Counted from the first letter of the stretch, positions 44,835-53,736 are shown. The stretch is 64,000 bases of DNA from JADCRZ01 sp039921525 (GCA_039921525.1 JBDSBP010000124.1:1-64000), one strand, 5' to 3'. Notes: a model not told the origin generated them from the letters alone. Numbers and translations are program-made.

Positions 44835-45008
44835 ATGGCAAAAAGTGCTAAAACAGCGATAAAGACCAAAGATCAAAAGGCTGCCGCAGAAGCTAAGAAC
44901 TGGACAAAAGTTATTAAAGCAATACGCAGCCCCAAAACAGGCGCCTACACATTTAAAGAGGCAATTGTGCACAAAGACAAAGTGAAGGACTTCCTGGCAG
45001 ACAAATGA
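44835..45008 (+). CDS. DUF4295 family protein
   Basis: A 57-residue highly basic protein below most gene-finder length limits: MAKSAKTAIKTKDQKAAAEA, KNWTKVIKAI, RSPKTGAYTFKEAIVHKDKV, ending KDFLADK. DUF4295 is found only in Bacteroidota and nearly always directly after rpmG, which suggests a ribosome-linked role. ATG at 44835 lies 64 bases after the rpmG stop, with a (CT)-rich run before it. Confidence 0.93.
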   Translation: MAKSAKTAIKTKDQKAAAEAKNWTKVIKAIRSPKTGAYTFKEAIVHKDKVKDFLADK

Positions 45009-45028
45009 AAATAAGATATTGCATAGAG

Positions 45029-45059
45029 AAGCTGTTCTGTTACCACGGAACAGCTTTTT
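45029..45059 (+). terminator. Terminator of the ribosomal-protein operon
   Basis: 9-bp stem AAGCTGTTC / GAACAGCTT with a 10-base loop and a following run of T, 20 bases past the DUF4295 stop. It isolates this operon from ftsY. Confidence 0.9.
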
Positions 45060-45086
45060 CAGTTTAAAAAGCTGAAGCTTTAATCA

Positions 45087-45203
45087 GGTATGAGGTATGA
45101 GGTTTGAGCTATGAGGTAGGAAATCAGGCTGAATTTCAACCCGTTTTCCTATCTTTCGTTGCGAAATACCCTCGCTCATACCTCATACCTCACACCTCAC
45201 ACC
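45087..45203. repeat. Inverted pair of GGTATGA heptamer arrays upstream of ftsY
   Basis: Five units (GGTATGA, GGTATGA, GGTTTGA, GCTATGA, GGTAGGA; 45087-45121) face four complementary units (TCATACC twice, TCACACC twice; 45176-45203) across about 54 unique bases. The right array ends 8 bases before the ftsY ATG. The structure could fold into a stem of about 28 bp in the 5' leader. Confidence 0.85.
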
Positions 45204-45211
45204 TATTCACC

Positions 45212-46180
45212 ATGGGATTATTCGATAAACTATTCGGTAAAAAGGAGAAAGAGAGTCTCGACCAGGGTCTTCAAAAGACCAAGGAAAATTTCTTTTCAAA
45301 AATTACCAAAGCCATTGCTGGTAAAAGCATCGTAGACTTAGAAGTACTCGATGAATTGGAAAATGCCCTGATTGGCGCGGATGTAGGACTTGAAACAACT
45401 ATCAAGATCATTGATAAAATAGAAACAAGAGTAGCAAGAGATAAATATGTTAGCACGGGAGAGCTGAATAAAATACTGCAACAGGAAATTGAAGAATTAC
45501 TGATAGAACCAACCGAAACCAATACCTACCGTTTTACTTCACCGCTTCCGGCCAGCCCGTTTGTTATAATGGTAGTTGGTGTAAACGGTGTTGGTAAAAC
45601 AACCACCATAGGTAAACTTGCCTTTAATTTTAAAAATGCGGGTAAATCCGTTTTATTAGGCGCTGCGGATACATTCCGCGCTGCTGCTGTGGACCAGTTA
45701 ACCATTTGGAGCGAAAGAGCCGGTGTGCCCATTGTTAAGCAGGGTATGGGCTCCGATCCCGGTGCCGTGGCGTTCGATACCGTTCAAAGTGGTATTGCAA
45801 GAGGCACGGATATCATTATAATCGATACAGCGGGGAGATTGCACAATAAGGTTCACCTGATGGAGGAATTAAGTAAGATGAAACGGGTTGTCAGTAAACT
45901 GCTTCCCGATGCACCGCATGAAATTTTGCTGGTGTTGGATGGCTCAACCGGCCAGAATGCCTTAGAGCAGGCTCGTCAGTTCACTGCTGCCACAGAAGTC
46001 ACCGGGTTGGCCATTACCAAACTGGACGGTACAGCTAAAGGCGGTGTGGTATTAGCCATCGCTGATCAATTTAAAATCCCTGTGAAATTTATTGGCACGG
46101 GTGAAAAAATAACTGATCTGCTCATTTTCAATAAACATGAGTTTGTTGACAGCCTTTTTAACCTCGAAACATTAATATAA
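45212..46180 (+). CDS. ftsY: Signal recognition particle receptor FtsY
   Basis: A 322-residue SRP GTPase that docks ribosome-SRP complexes at the membrane translocon. The ATG at 45212 is right for the conserved start MGLFDKLFGKKEKESLDQGL; the frame extends to 45104 but only through repeat DNA. N domain (about 20-100), then G domain: GVNGVGKTTT (123-132), DTFRAAAVDQL, DTAGRLHNK, and TKLDGTAKGG. The A domain is nearly absent, as is usual in Bacteroidota. Followed at 46185 by a palindromic element. Confidence 0.97.
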   Translation: MGLFDKLFGKKEKESLDQGLQKTKENFFSKITKAIAGKSIVDLEVLDELENALIGADVGLETTIKIIDKIETRVARDKYVSTGELNKILQQEIEELLIEPTETNTYRFTSPLPASPFVIMVVGVNGVGKTTTIGKLAFNFKNAGKSVLLGAADTFRAAAVDQLTIWSERAGVPIVKQGMGSDPGAVAFDTVQSGIARGTDIIIIDTAGRLHNKVHLMEELSKMKRVVSKLLPDAPHEILLVLDGSTGQNALEQARQFTAATEVTGLAITKLDGTAKGGVVLAIADQFKIPVKFIGTGEKITDLLIFNKHEFVDSLFNLETLI

Positions 46181-46184
46181 GTGC

Positions 46185-46300
46185 TTTTGTCTGAACCACG
46201 GATGGAAATGATTAAGGGATTAGTATGATTGATAGGTATGATGCAGGTATATAGAATCATAATTATCATTTTATCATTTCCATCAGCGGTTCAGACAAAA
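46185..46300. mobile_element. Palindromic interspersed element with TTTTGTCTGAACC ends
   Basis: Perfect 13-bp terminal inverted repeats (TTTTGTCTGAACC and its complement) and inner arms GGATGGAAATGAT / ATCATTTCCAT, around an interior of GAT-rich words with 8-9 base spacing. The type is common in Bacteroidota genomes as I recall it. It lies just past the ftsY stop and may end its transcript. A partial copy of one end (TCAGCGGTTCA) follows at about 46323. Confidence 0.75.
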
Positions 46301-46353
46301 TGCATCAGCTTATAGATAAAAGCGTCAGCGGTTCAAAGTAACTTTACAGCTTC

Positions 46354-47661
46354 ATGAAAACGAAAACACTAAAAAGAGATAAGGTTAATATTATCACGCT
46401 TGGCTGTAGCAAGAATATGGTCGATAGTGAGGTACTGGGTGGCCAGTTATTTGCCAACGACATCCAGGTTGTTCATGAGAGCGCTAGAAAAGATCATAAT
46501 ATTGTTATCATCAACACCTGTGGTTTTATAGATAAAGCCAAAGAAGAATCTGTTAATACGATTCTTGACCAGGTGGAATTAAAAAGAAGAGGTAAAATTG
46601 ATAAAGTTTATGTTACCGGGTGCCTGAGCGAGCGGTATAAGAATAACCTGGAACAGGAAATACCCGAGGTGGACGCCTATTTTGGCACATTTGAATTACC
46701 ACAGATCCTCAAAAAATTTGAGATTAATTACCAGACTGAACTAGTAGGAGAGCGGTTAATAAGTACACCTTCTCATTATGCATACCTGAAAATTTCCGAA
46801 GGCTGTAATCGTACCTGTGCTTTTTGCGCCATTCCGCTGATGCGCGGATCTCATGTAAGTAAACCCATAGAACTATTAGTGGCGGAAGCGGAATTACTCG
46901 TGAGAAAAGGTGTGAAGGAAATAATGCTTATAGCCCAGGAACTCACGTATTATGGCCTGGATATTTATAAGAAAAGAGCCCTTCCCAGGCTCTTGCACGC
47001 CCTGGCTGATATTAAAGGGTTAGAATGGATTCGATTGCATTACGCCTACCCGTCAAAATTTCCACTCGACATATTAGACGTTATTCGTGAAAGAGATAAT
47101 ATTTGTAATTACCTGGATATGCCTCTTCAACATGCCAGCGACAGGATGCTCGAGGTAATGCGCAGGCAAATAACGAATGGAGAAATGAGCGAGTTGATTG
47201 ATACGATTCGGGAAAAAGTGCCTGGAATCTGCCTGCGTACAACATTAATTGCAGGCTTCCCGGGAGAAACACTGGATGATGTGGAAGAAATGAAAGTATT
47301 TTTACAAAAACATCGTTTTGATCGGGTGGGTATATTCTCATACAGCCATGAAGAAGGCACCAGCGGTTTTACGTTGAATGATGATATACCAGACCAGGAA
47401 AAAGAGAGACGCGCGCAGGATATTATGCAGGTGCAGCAGGAAATCAGTTATGAAAAGAACAAGGAGAAAATTGGCAAAATTTTCAAAGTCATTATAGATA
47501 AAAAAGAATCCGGACGGTATATCGGGAGAACAGAATTTGATAGCGTGGAAGTAGATAATGAAGTGATTATTTCTTCATCCGATAAATTAATCATTGGCGA
47601 TTTTGCGCAGGTCAGGATTACAGGCGCTTTTGATTATGATCTGGAGGGAGAATTAGTGTAG
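46354..47661 (+). CDS. rimO: Ribosomal protein uS12 methylthiotransferase
   Basis: A 435-residue radical-SAM enzyme adding a methylthio group to Asp of ribosomal protein uS12. N-terminal MTTase domain with TLGCSKNMVDSEVLGGQL and VTGCLSERY, holding the second Fe-S cluster Cys; radical-SAM cluster CNRTCAFCAIPLMRGSHVS; and a C-terminal TRAM domain (about 370-435). TLGCSKNMVDSE separates RimO from MiaB. It lies 170 bases after ftsY on the same strand. Confidence 0.97.
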   Translation: MKTKTLKRDKVNIITLGCSKNMVDSEVLGGQLFANDIQVVHESARKDHNIVIINTCGFIDKAKEESVNTILDQVELKRRGKIDKVYVTGCLSERYKNNLEQEIPEVDAYFGTFELPQILKKFEINYQTELVGERLISTPSHYAYLKISEGCNRTCAFCAIPLMRGSHVSKPIELLVAEAELLVRKGVKEIMLIAQELTYYGLDIYKKRALPRLLHALADIKGLEWIRLHYAYPSKFPLDILDVIRERDNICNYLDMPLQHASDRMLEVMRRQITNGEMSELIDTIREKVPGICLRTTLIAGFPGETLDDVEEMKVFLQKHRFDRVGIFSYSHEEGTSGFTLNDDIPDQEKERRAQDIMQVQQEISYEKNKEKIGKIFKVIIDKKESGRYIGRTEFDSVEVDNEVIISSSDKLIIGDFAQVRITGAFDYDLEGELV

Positions 47662-47701
47662 ATCAGGTTCCACAGGGTATTTAATGTTTGCCTTTGGCGA
47701 T

Positions 47702-47730
47702 TGCAGGGGCAGGGCTTACCCCCTCCCTGT
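47702..47730. repeat. REP-like GC-rich element
   Basis: TGCAGGGGCAGGG-CTTA-CCCCCTCCCTG, a near copy of the hairpin at 20516 with one arm changed (CCCTCCC for CCCGCCC). It is in the 410-base gap between rimO and the dehydrogenase gene, which otherwise holds no gene. Confidence 0.7.
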
Positions 47731-47798
47731 TACATTTAGTATGTCTATGATTTTATTAAGTTACTTTATAATATTCTAATCGCCACTTGTGCAGTCAT

Positions 47799-47832
47799 CG
47801 CAGGGGCAAGCCCCGCCCCAACAAACGCCCTG
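47799..47832. repeat. REP-like GC-rich element, opposite orientation
   Basis: CGCAGGGGCAAGCCCCGCCCC followed by AACAAACGCCCTG. Read from the other strand it matches the 20516 copy along GGGCGTTTG and GGGCTTGCCCC. With 47702 it makes an inverted pair about 70 bases apart. TACTTTTG at 47976-47983 fits a -7 box, but no matching -33 box was found at the usual distance. Confidence 0.7.
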
Positions 47833-48071
47833 ATATAATCACAGCCCTGAAAATTCATTACTATAAAAGTAAAACTACAATACCTTATTTCTCCCTATGC
47901 AAATTGCAGTAGGGTAAGATCAAAATTGTATTAGTTTTGACTAATAGTTCCTAGCCCTGTATTCTGGCGTTAGATTACTTTTGTGCAGGTTGAACTGGGT
48001 GTTTTTAACTAAACAGCTCTTGTTCAACTTATTAAAGCGAAAAAAAATATTATCTCATTAAAATCATAATT

Positions 48072-49553
48072 ATGAGTTTTACACCTGCCACCATACAAGA
48101 GATTAATGCCACGATGGAAGCCGCTGCCAAGGCTTTTGTATTGTATAAAAAAACAGCGCCTGAACAAAAAGCGCTTTTTTTGGAAGCAATCGCCGCCGAA
48201 ATAGATGTTCTGGGCGATGCCCTGGTTCTTAAAGCGTCTGAAGAGACGAACCTTCCTGTACCGCGTTTAATGGGAGAGAAAGCCAGAACCACCATGCAAT
48301 TGAGAATGTTCGCTACCATGCTCCGGGAAGGTAGTTGGGTAGAGGCTTCCATTGATACGGCGATTCCGGATCGCGCACCGCTTCCAAGGCCGGATCTCCG
48401 CAAAATGTTAGTCCCTTTAGGTCCTGTAATTGTATTTGGCGCCAGTAATTTCCCCTTTGCTTATTCAACGGCTGGTGGCGATACCGCTTCTGCTCTTGCT
48501 GCCGGTTGCCCGGTTGTTGTAAAAGCCCACGGTGCCCATAGTGAAACTTCCCTGATGGTTTTTTCGGCCATTCAAAAAGCGATTTCCCGGTGCAATATGC
48601 CGGAAGCCGTGGTTCAGCATGTATACGGCGAAAATGAAGAAGGAAAGGCGCTCGTTCAACACCGGGTTACATCTGGCGTTGGATTTACTGGTTCCACCGC
48701 GGGGGGAATGGCACTTGTAGGGTATTCACGCGACAGAAAATCTCCTATCCCCGTTTTTTCAGAAATGGGCAGTGTGAACCCTGTTATTTTTCTGCCGGAC
48801 ACGCTGGCAAAAAATACGGCACAGCTTGCAAAATCTTTTGCCAGTTCCATAACGCTTAGCATGGGGCAATTTTGTACTAACCCGGGCTTGATGATGGCAG
48901 TGGAATCCGACGATCTGGATAGGTTTTTACAATTGCTGGAGGAAGAGATCCGGGGGGTTAAACCGGCCCGCATGTTAAACACAGGCATTCATAAATCTTA
49001 TTTTGAGAAAATGAAACATGCCCTCGGCCAGCCGGGCGTTCAGCATTCTGAAACAGAAATAGTTGCAGGCGAGATGGAAGCATTACCCCATATAGCTCAT
49101 GTAAAAGGCAGGGTATTTCTGGATAACCCGGTACTTCATGAAGAGGTGTTTGGCCCTTATTCCATTATGGTTAAATGTGCAAACCTGCACGAATTACAAC
49201 AAGCATGGCAAGCTGTTAGCGGCCAGTTAACCACCACAATGGTAGGTACAGATACTGACTTTAAGGAACATAGGGAGTTGGTTGACATAGGTACCCAAAT
49301 TGCTGGTCGAATTCTTTTCAACGGAGTGCCGACGGGCGTGGAGGTGTGCGCCAGTATGGTTCACGGTGGCCCTTACCCCGCAACTACCGACAGTCGCTTT
49401 ACAGCAGTGGGTATTAATGCTGTAAAACGCTGGGTGAGGCCTGTTTGTTTCCAGAGCTGCCCGGAATATTTACTGCCGGATGAACTTAAAAATTTCAATG
49501 AAAGAAAAATCCTGCGACTGGTAAATAATGAATGGAGCAAAGAATCCATTTAA
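48072..49553 (+). CDS. Aldehyde dehydrogenase, 2-ketoglutarate-semialdehyde type
   Basis: A 493-residue NADP-type aldehyde dehydrogenase. Catalytic Cys268 (SMGQFCTNPGLMM) and Glu231 (FSEMGSVNPV); VFGASNFPFAYSTAGGDTAS and FTGSTAGGMALV are typical of ketoglutarate-semialdehyde dehydrogenases (KGSADH, type with GQFCTNPG). They finish oxidative pentose or hydroxyproline breakdown by making 2-oxoglutarate. A GH127 gene, aldose epimerase and lactonase-like gene follow, which points to arabinose. No dehydratase gene of that pathway is in the window. Confidence 0.88.
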   Translation: MSFTPATIQEINATMEAAAKAFVLYKKTAPEQKALFLEAIAAEIDVLGDALVLKASEETNLPVPRLMGEKARTTMQLRMFATMLREGSWVEASIDTAIPDRAPLPRPDLRKMLVPLGPVIVFGASNFPFAYSTAGGDTASALAAGCPVVVKAHGAHSETSLMVFSAIQKAISRCNMPEAVVQHVYGENEEGKALVQHRVTSGVGFTGSTAGGMALVGYSRDRKSPIPVFSEMGSVNPVIFLPDTLAKNTAQLAKSFASSITLSMGQFCTNPGLMMAVESDDLDRFLQLLEEEIRGVKPARMLNTGIHKSYFEKMKHALGQPGVQHSETEIVAGEMEALPHIAHVKGRVFLDNPVLHEEVFGPYSIMVKCANLHELQQAWQAVSGQLTTTMVGTDTDFKEHRELVDIGTQIAGRILFNGVPTGVEVCASMVHGGPYPATTDSRFTAVGINAVKRWVRPVCFQSCPEYLLPDELKNFNERKILRLVNNEWSKESI

Positions 49554-49619
49554 CTATAGTATTCACTTATGATTTTTGCGCGCAACTGATTAAATTGACC
49601 GAATTTAAAAATATATGCA

Positions 49620-51587
49620 ATGAATCGCTTGTCTTTAAAAATACTTATTCTTGCTTGCTGTCTTATTGTTGGTTACGGTTTACGGGCCCAGACAATTCAT
49701 CCGGAACTGGAGCCGATTTCTTTTTCTAATGTTACCATAACAGATAATTTTTGGAAGCCCAAAATGGATAAGGTCGCCACAGCCACGTTGCAGGCTTGCA
49801 TCTACCAGACAGAAGAAAAAACGGCCCGCATCCGGAATTTTGAAAAGGTAGCAAGGAACAAAGGCGAACAACATGAAGGCATTTTTTATGATGACAGCGA
49901 TGTCTTTAAGGCTTTAGAAGCGATATCTTATTCTCTTAAAAATAAACCTGACGCCGGGCTCGAAAAAAAAGCGGATGAATGGATCGGTAAGATAGCTGCT
50001 GCCCAACTGCCGGATGGTTACCTGAATACCTATTTTACCCTTCATGATCTCAGTAAGCGCTGGACAGACATGAGCATGCACGAAGATTATAATGGAGGGC
50101 ACATGATAGAAGCGGCCGTTGCCTATTATGAAGCCACTGGCAAAAGAAAATTCCTGGACGTTGTTATCAATTGGGCCAACCATTTCGATTACCTATTTGG
50201 CCCTGGTAAAAAACACTGGGTAACAGGTCACCAGGAACTCGAACTTGCCCTTGTAAAGCTATATAAAGTTACAAAAGAAGATAAATACTTAAAACTGGCA
50301 CATTGGCTGCTGGAGGAGAGAGGCCATGGATTTGCCCATGGATACACCTGGACGGATTGGAAAGATACCGCCTATGCCCAGGATGTTAAACCGGTAAAGG
50401 ATCAGACAGAAATTACCGGCCATGCCGTACGGGCAATGTATCTATATATCGGCGCTGCAGATGTAGCCGCTTTTACGGGTGACCAGGGTTATTTGAAAGC
50501 TATGAAGACGGTTTGGGAAGACGTTGTTTACCGTAACATGTATATAACCGGGGGGATCGGCTCTTCCGGGGGTAATGAAGGTTTTTCAAAAGACTATGAT
50601 CTTCCCAACGAACAGGCTTATTGTGAAACCTGTGCCTCGGTAGGAATGGTTTTCTGGAATCAACGAATGAACTCTTTAACAGGAGAAAGCAAATACATAG
50701 ACGTACTGGAACGAAGTTTGTATAATGGCGCACTGGATGGCTTATCACTTAGTGGTGACCGTTTCTTTTATGGTAATCCATTAGCATCAACCGGAAAAAA
50801 TGCCCGGAGAGAATGGTTTGGCACCGCGTGCTGCCCCGCTAATATTGCGAGGCTGGTGGCTTCGCTGGGAGATTATGTGTATGCAAAATCCGGGGATGGT
50901 ATATGGGTGAATTTATTCGTTGGCAGTAACACCACTATCCCCCTGGCTAAAGGAAATGTACCTGTGAAAATGGAAACAAATTATCCATGGGAGGGGAAAG
51001 TTACCTTATCTTTCAACCCGGTTAAGAAAATCCGCTACGCCTTACATATCAGGGTACCAGGCTGGGCTCAAAATGAAGCGGTACCAGGAAATTTATATAG
51101 TTTTTTAGGTACAAAGGAAAGCGGTATCTCTGCAATGCTAAACGGTCAACCCGCTACGTACAAAACAGAAAAGGGATATATTGTTATAGACAGGGAATGG
51201 AAAAAAGGGGATGTGATTGAACTTACACTGCCAATGGATGTTCAACGAATCGTTTCTAATGAAGAAGTAAAGTTCAATGTAAACCGGGTAGCTTTGCAAA
51301 GGGGTCCACTGGTATATTGCGTGGAAGGAGCCGATAATAATGGGAAGGCATGGAACCTGGTGATACCTGATAATGTAAAGTTTACAACACAGCAACTAGA
51401 TGTACTTACTGAGAAGGTGATATCGCTAAACACAGAAGCGCCGGTGCTCGAAATAAGTGCGGACGGCATGACGGTGAACACTATTAAAAAAACAATAACG
51501 GCTATTCCTTATTATGTTTGGTGTAATCGTGGAAGCAACCCGATGCAGGTATGGATACCAAGAAAGATCAGCGATATAAAACTATAA
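49620..51587 (+). CDS. GH127 beta-L-arabinofuranosidase-like protein
   Basis: A 655-residue exported (signal 1-22) GH127 (DUF1680) enzyme releasing L-arabinofuranose. The barrel of helices carries GYLNTYFTLHDLSKRW and GHMIEAAVAYYEATGKRKFL. Zinc and catalytic residues are visible: Glu and Cys of YCETCASVG, and the Cys pair of GTACCPAN, where the first Cys is the nucleophile in HypBA1. A C-terminal beta-sandwich follows. It begins 66 bases after the dehydrogenase and is probably cotranscribed. Confidence 0.93.
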   Translation: MNRLSLKILILACCLIVGYGLRAQTIHPELEPISFSNVTITDNFWKPKMDKVATATLQACIYQTEEKTARIRNFEKVARNKGEQHEGIFYDDSDVFKALEAISYSLKNKPDAGLEKKADEWIGKIAAAQLPDGYLNTYFTLHDLSKRWTDMSMHEDYNGGHMIEAAVAYYEATGKRKFLDVVINWANHFDYLFGPGKKHWVTGHQELELALVKLYKVTKEDKYLKLAHWLLEERGHGFAHGYTWTDWKDTAYAQDVKPVKDQTEITGHAVRAMYLYIGAADVAAFTGDQGYLKAMKTVWEDVVYRNMYITGGIGSSGGNEGFSKDYDLPNEQAYCETCASVGMVFWNQRMNSLTGESKYIDVLERSLYNGALDGLSLSGDRFFYGNPLASTGKNARREWFGTACCPANIARLVASLGDYVYAKSGDGIWVNLFVGSNTTIPLAKGNVPVKMETNYPWEGKVTLSFNPVKKIRYALHIRVPGWAQNEAVPGNLYSFLGTKESGISAMLNGQPATYKTEKGYIVIDREWKKGDVIELTLPMDVQRIVSNEEVKFNVNRVALQRGPLVYCVEGADNNGKAWNLVIPDNVKFTTQQLDVLTEKVISLNTEAPVLEISADGMTVNTIKKTITAIPYYVWCNRGSNPMQVWIPRKISDIKL

Positions 51588-51619
51588 CTTTAAACATAAA
51601 ACCATCTCAACGAAAACAT

Positions 51620-52792
51620 ATGAAAAATTTCATTCAGCGTACATTTGGTTTTGCTGTGTCAGGTTGTTTGGCGCTATCATCCTGCGGCAATAACGAAACC
51701 AAGAATACTGAAAATAAAAATGATTCCACATCTGCTACACCAACATCCCAATCAACTATGAATACACAAAGTCCACAACCTTATGGAAAATTTGATGATA
51801 AAGAAGTATTACAATATACGTTAACCAATTCAAAAGGAGTAGCGGTAAAGGTTATTAACTATGGCGGCATAATCACCGACATCATGGTGCCCGACAGAGA
51901 GGGTAATCTCGGAGATGTAGTATTGGGGTATGATTCATTATCAGGATACCTTCAAAAAGGCAACCCTTACTTTGGAGCCCTGGTAGGGAGATATGCTAAC
52001 CGTATCGCCAAAGGAAAGTTTTCCGTAGAAGGTAATACATATACGCTCGCTGCAAATAATGATGGCAATTCATTACATGGAGGTTTAAAGGGATTTGACA
52101 AAGTAGTATGGGATACAAAACAGTCAGGTAATTCGGTAACGTTAACGTACGATAGCAAGGACGGAGAAGAAGGTTATCCGGGTAACTTGCATGCACAGGT
52201 TGTTTATACGTTAACTGACGACAACGAATTGAAAATAGAATATACTGCTACCAGCGATAAACCTACGCCGGTTAATCTTACAAACCACACTTACTTCAAT
52301 TTATCAGCAGGCAAGTCGGCAACTATTGAAGATCATATATTAACCCTCAATGCTGACAAATATACGATGGTGAATGATAAACTGATACCTACCGGTCAAA
52401 ACCCGCCAGTAAAAGGAACGCCAATGGATTTTACTTCTCCTAAAAAAGTGGGAAAGGATCTTGGTTCAGTAAAAGGGGGGTATGATCATAACTGGGTATT
52501 GAATAAATCAGGTGATGAAGAAAGCCTGGCTGCCACGGTGTACGATTCAGCCAGCGGCCGTTACATGGAAGTACGTACTACCCAACCTGGCATTCAGTTT
52601 TATACTGGTAATTTCCTCGATGGAACACTTACCGTTACAAGAGGTGGAACCACCATTGGTAAACACGCCGCTCTTTGCCTGGAAACACAGCATTTCCCCG
52701 ATTCGCCCAATCAGCCCTCATTTCCTACAACAATATTAAAACCCGGTGAAACATATAAACAATCAACAATTTATACGTTTTCGGTAAAATGA
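51620..52792 (+). CDS. galM: Aldose 1-epimerase lipoprotein
   Basis: A 390-residue mutarotase interconverting alpha and beta sugar anomers. ATG at 51620 begins a lipoprotein signal (LALSSC, Cys23) followed by an Asn/Thr/Ser-rich linker (25-50), so it is periplasmic or on the outer membrane. Fold signatures: VINYGGIITDIMVPDREGN, GRYANRIAKGKF, LHGGLKGFDKVVW, catalytic His in NLTNHTYFNLSA, and Glu in LCLETQHFPDSPN. An earlier ATG at 51551 overlaps GH127 and is discarded. Starts 32 bases after GH127. Confidence 0.95.
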   Translation: MKNFIQRTFGFAVSGCLALSSCGNNETKNTENKNDSTSATPTSQSTMNTQSPQPYGKFDDKEVLQYTLTNSKGVAVKVINYGGIITDIMVPDREGNLGDVVLGYDSLSGYLQKGNPYFGALVGRYANRIAKGKFSVEGNTYTLAANNDGNSLHGGLKGFDKVVWDTKQSGNSVTLTYDSKDGEEGYPGNLHAQVVYTLTDDNELKIEYTATSDKPTPVNLTNHTYFNLSAGKSATIEDHILTLNADKYTMVNDKLIPTGQNPPVKGTPMDFTSPKKVGKDLGSVKGGYDHNWVLNKSGDEESLAATVYDSASGRYMEVRTTQPGIQFYTGNFLDGTLTVTRGGTTIGKHAALCLETQHFPDSPNQPSFPTTILKPGETYKQSTIYTFSVK

Positions 52793-52796
52793 ATAC

Positions 52797-52820
52797 ATTA
52801 TTAATTATTAATTGTTAATG
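52797..52820. repeat. Heptamer array, ATTATTA unit (3 copies)
   Basis: ATTATTA twice and ATTGTTA in 7-base phase, between galM and the SMP-30-like gene. The weakest array; a chance AT-rich stretch cannot be ruled out. Confidence 0.6.
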
Positions 52821-52880
52821 ATAAAGTTTCGTTTTTAGACATTCTGTAAATTCTTTAATTCAGTGAACTCTGATCAAATT

Positions 52881-53723
52881 ATGCGATTTATGAAAAAATA
52901 TGCCTGTCTTCAATTGGTATTTGTATTGTTTGTGGCTTCTGCGGCTCAATCGCAGAAACACCAGCTAGTTAAAAAATGGCAAACAGACACTTTGTTAAAG
53001 GTGCCGGAATCTGTGTACCTGGATGCAGCCAACAAAGTATTATATGTAGCCAACATCGATGGTGCTCCTGATGGAAAGGATGGAAAAGGTTCCGTGGGAA
53101 AAGTAGGCCTGGATGGAAAGATCATAAAAGTAGATTGGGTAAGCGGCCTGAACGCTCCTAAGGGAATGGGATTATACCAGGATAAATTATATGTCGCCGA
53201 CCTGGATGCGGTTGCAGTAATTGACATAAAATCAGAAAAGCTTTTGAAGCGCATTCCTGTGGAAGGTGCCATCTTTTTAAATGATATCACGGTAGATAGA
53301 AATGGGATTGTATACGTTTCAGACTCAAGGAATAAAAAAGTGTACCGCATGGAAAATGAAAAAGCAACTGTGCTCGTAGAAAATTTGCAGGGTCCGAATG
53401 GTTTGCTGTCGCACGGAGATGATTTTTACATACTTGACAACGGAACCATGCTTAAGCTGGAAAAAGACAAACAACTTACCAAGATCACTGAAGGCATGGA
53501 AGGTGGTACAGATGGTATTGAGAATGTGCAGGGAAAAGACTTTATCGTATCATGTTGGGGCGGTGTTATCTATTATGTAAATGCGGATGGTTCCAAAGAA
53601 AAATTGCTGGATACCCGCGAACAGAAGATCAATTCTGCAGATATTGCATACGATGCAAAAAAGCGGATACTGTATGTGCCTACTTTTTACAAGAATTCAA
53701 TTGTTGCTTATGATCTAAAATAA
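52881..53723 (+). CDS. SMP-30/gluconolactonase-like secreted propeller protein
   Basis: A 280-residue exported protein (signal MRFMKKYACLQLVFVLFVA then AQS) with a six-bladed propeller: ESVYLDAANKVLYVANIDG, APKGMGLYQDKLYVADLDAV, LNDITVDRNGIVYVSDSRNK and NGLLSHGDDFYILD. The propeller form and Asn/Asp ligands fit SMP-30-type lactonases, but the usual acidic metal ligands could not all be placed, so it may be a related binding protein. ATG at 52890 is a possible start. Its position after GH127 and galM suggests arabinose or its lactone as substrate. Confidence 0.8.
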   Translation: MRFMKKYACLQLVFVLFVASAAQSQKHQLVKKWQTDTLLKVPESVYLDAANKVLYVANIDGAPDGKDGKGSVGKVGLDGKIIKVDWVSGLNAPKGMGLYQDKLYVADLDAVAVIDIKSEKLLKRIPVEGAIFLNDITVDRNGIVYVSDSRNKKVYRMENEKATVLVENLQGPNGLLSHGDDFYILDNGTMLKLEKDKQLTKITEGMEGGTDGIENVQGKDFIVSCWGGVIYYVNADGSKEKLLDTREQKINSADIAYDAKKRILYVPTFYKNSIVAYDLK

Positions 53724-53736
53724 TCATTTCCGTTTA

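Noticed and set aside
44787..44972. Minus-strand 61-codon frame
   Set aside because: Shadow of the DUF4295 gene, which has the conserved position after rpmG.
45087..45203. CRISPR array
   Set aside because: Units are 7 bases with no spacers and no cas genes; these are tandem heptamers.
45104..45211. Upstream extension of ftsY through the repeat region
   Set aside because: The extra residues are encoded by heptamer arrays, and MGLFDKLFG is the normal FtsY start.
47976..47983. Promoter ahead of the semialdehyde dehydrogenase gene
   Set aside because: TACTTTTG matches the -7 box, but no TTTG lies 18-21 bases upstream, so it is not listed as a promoter.
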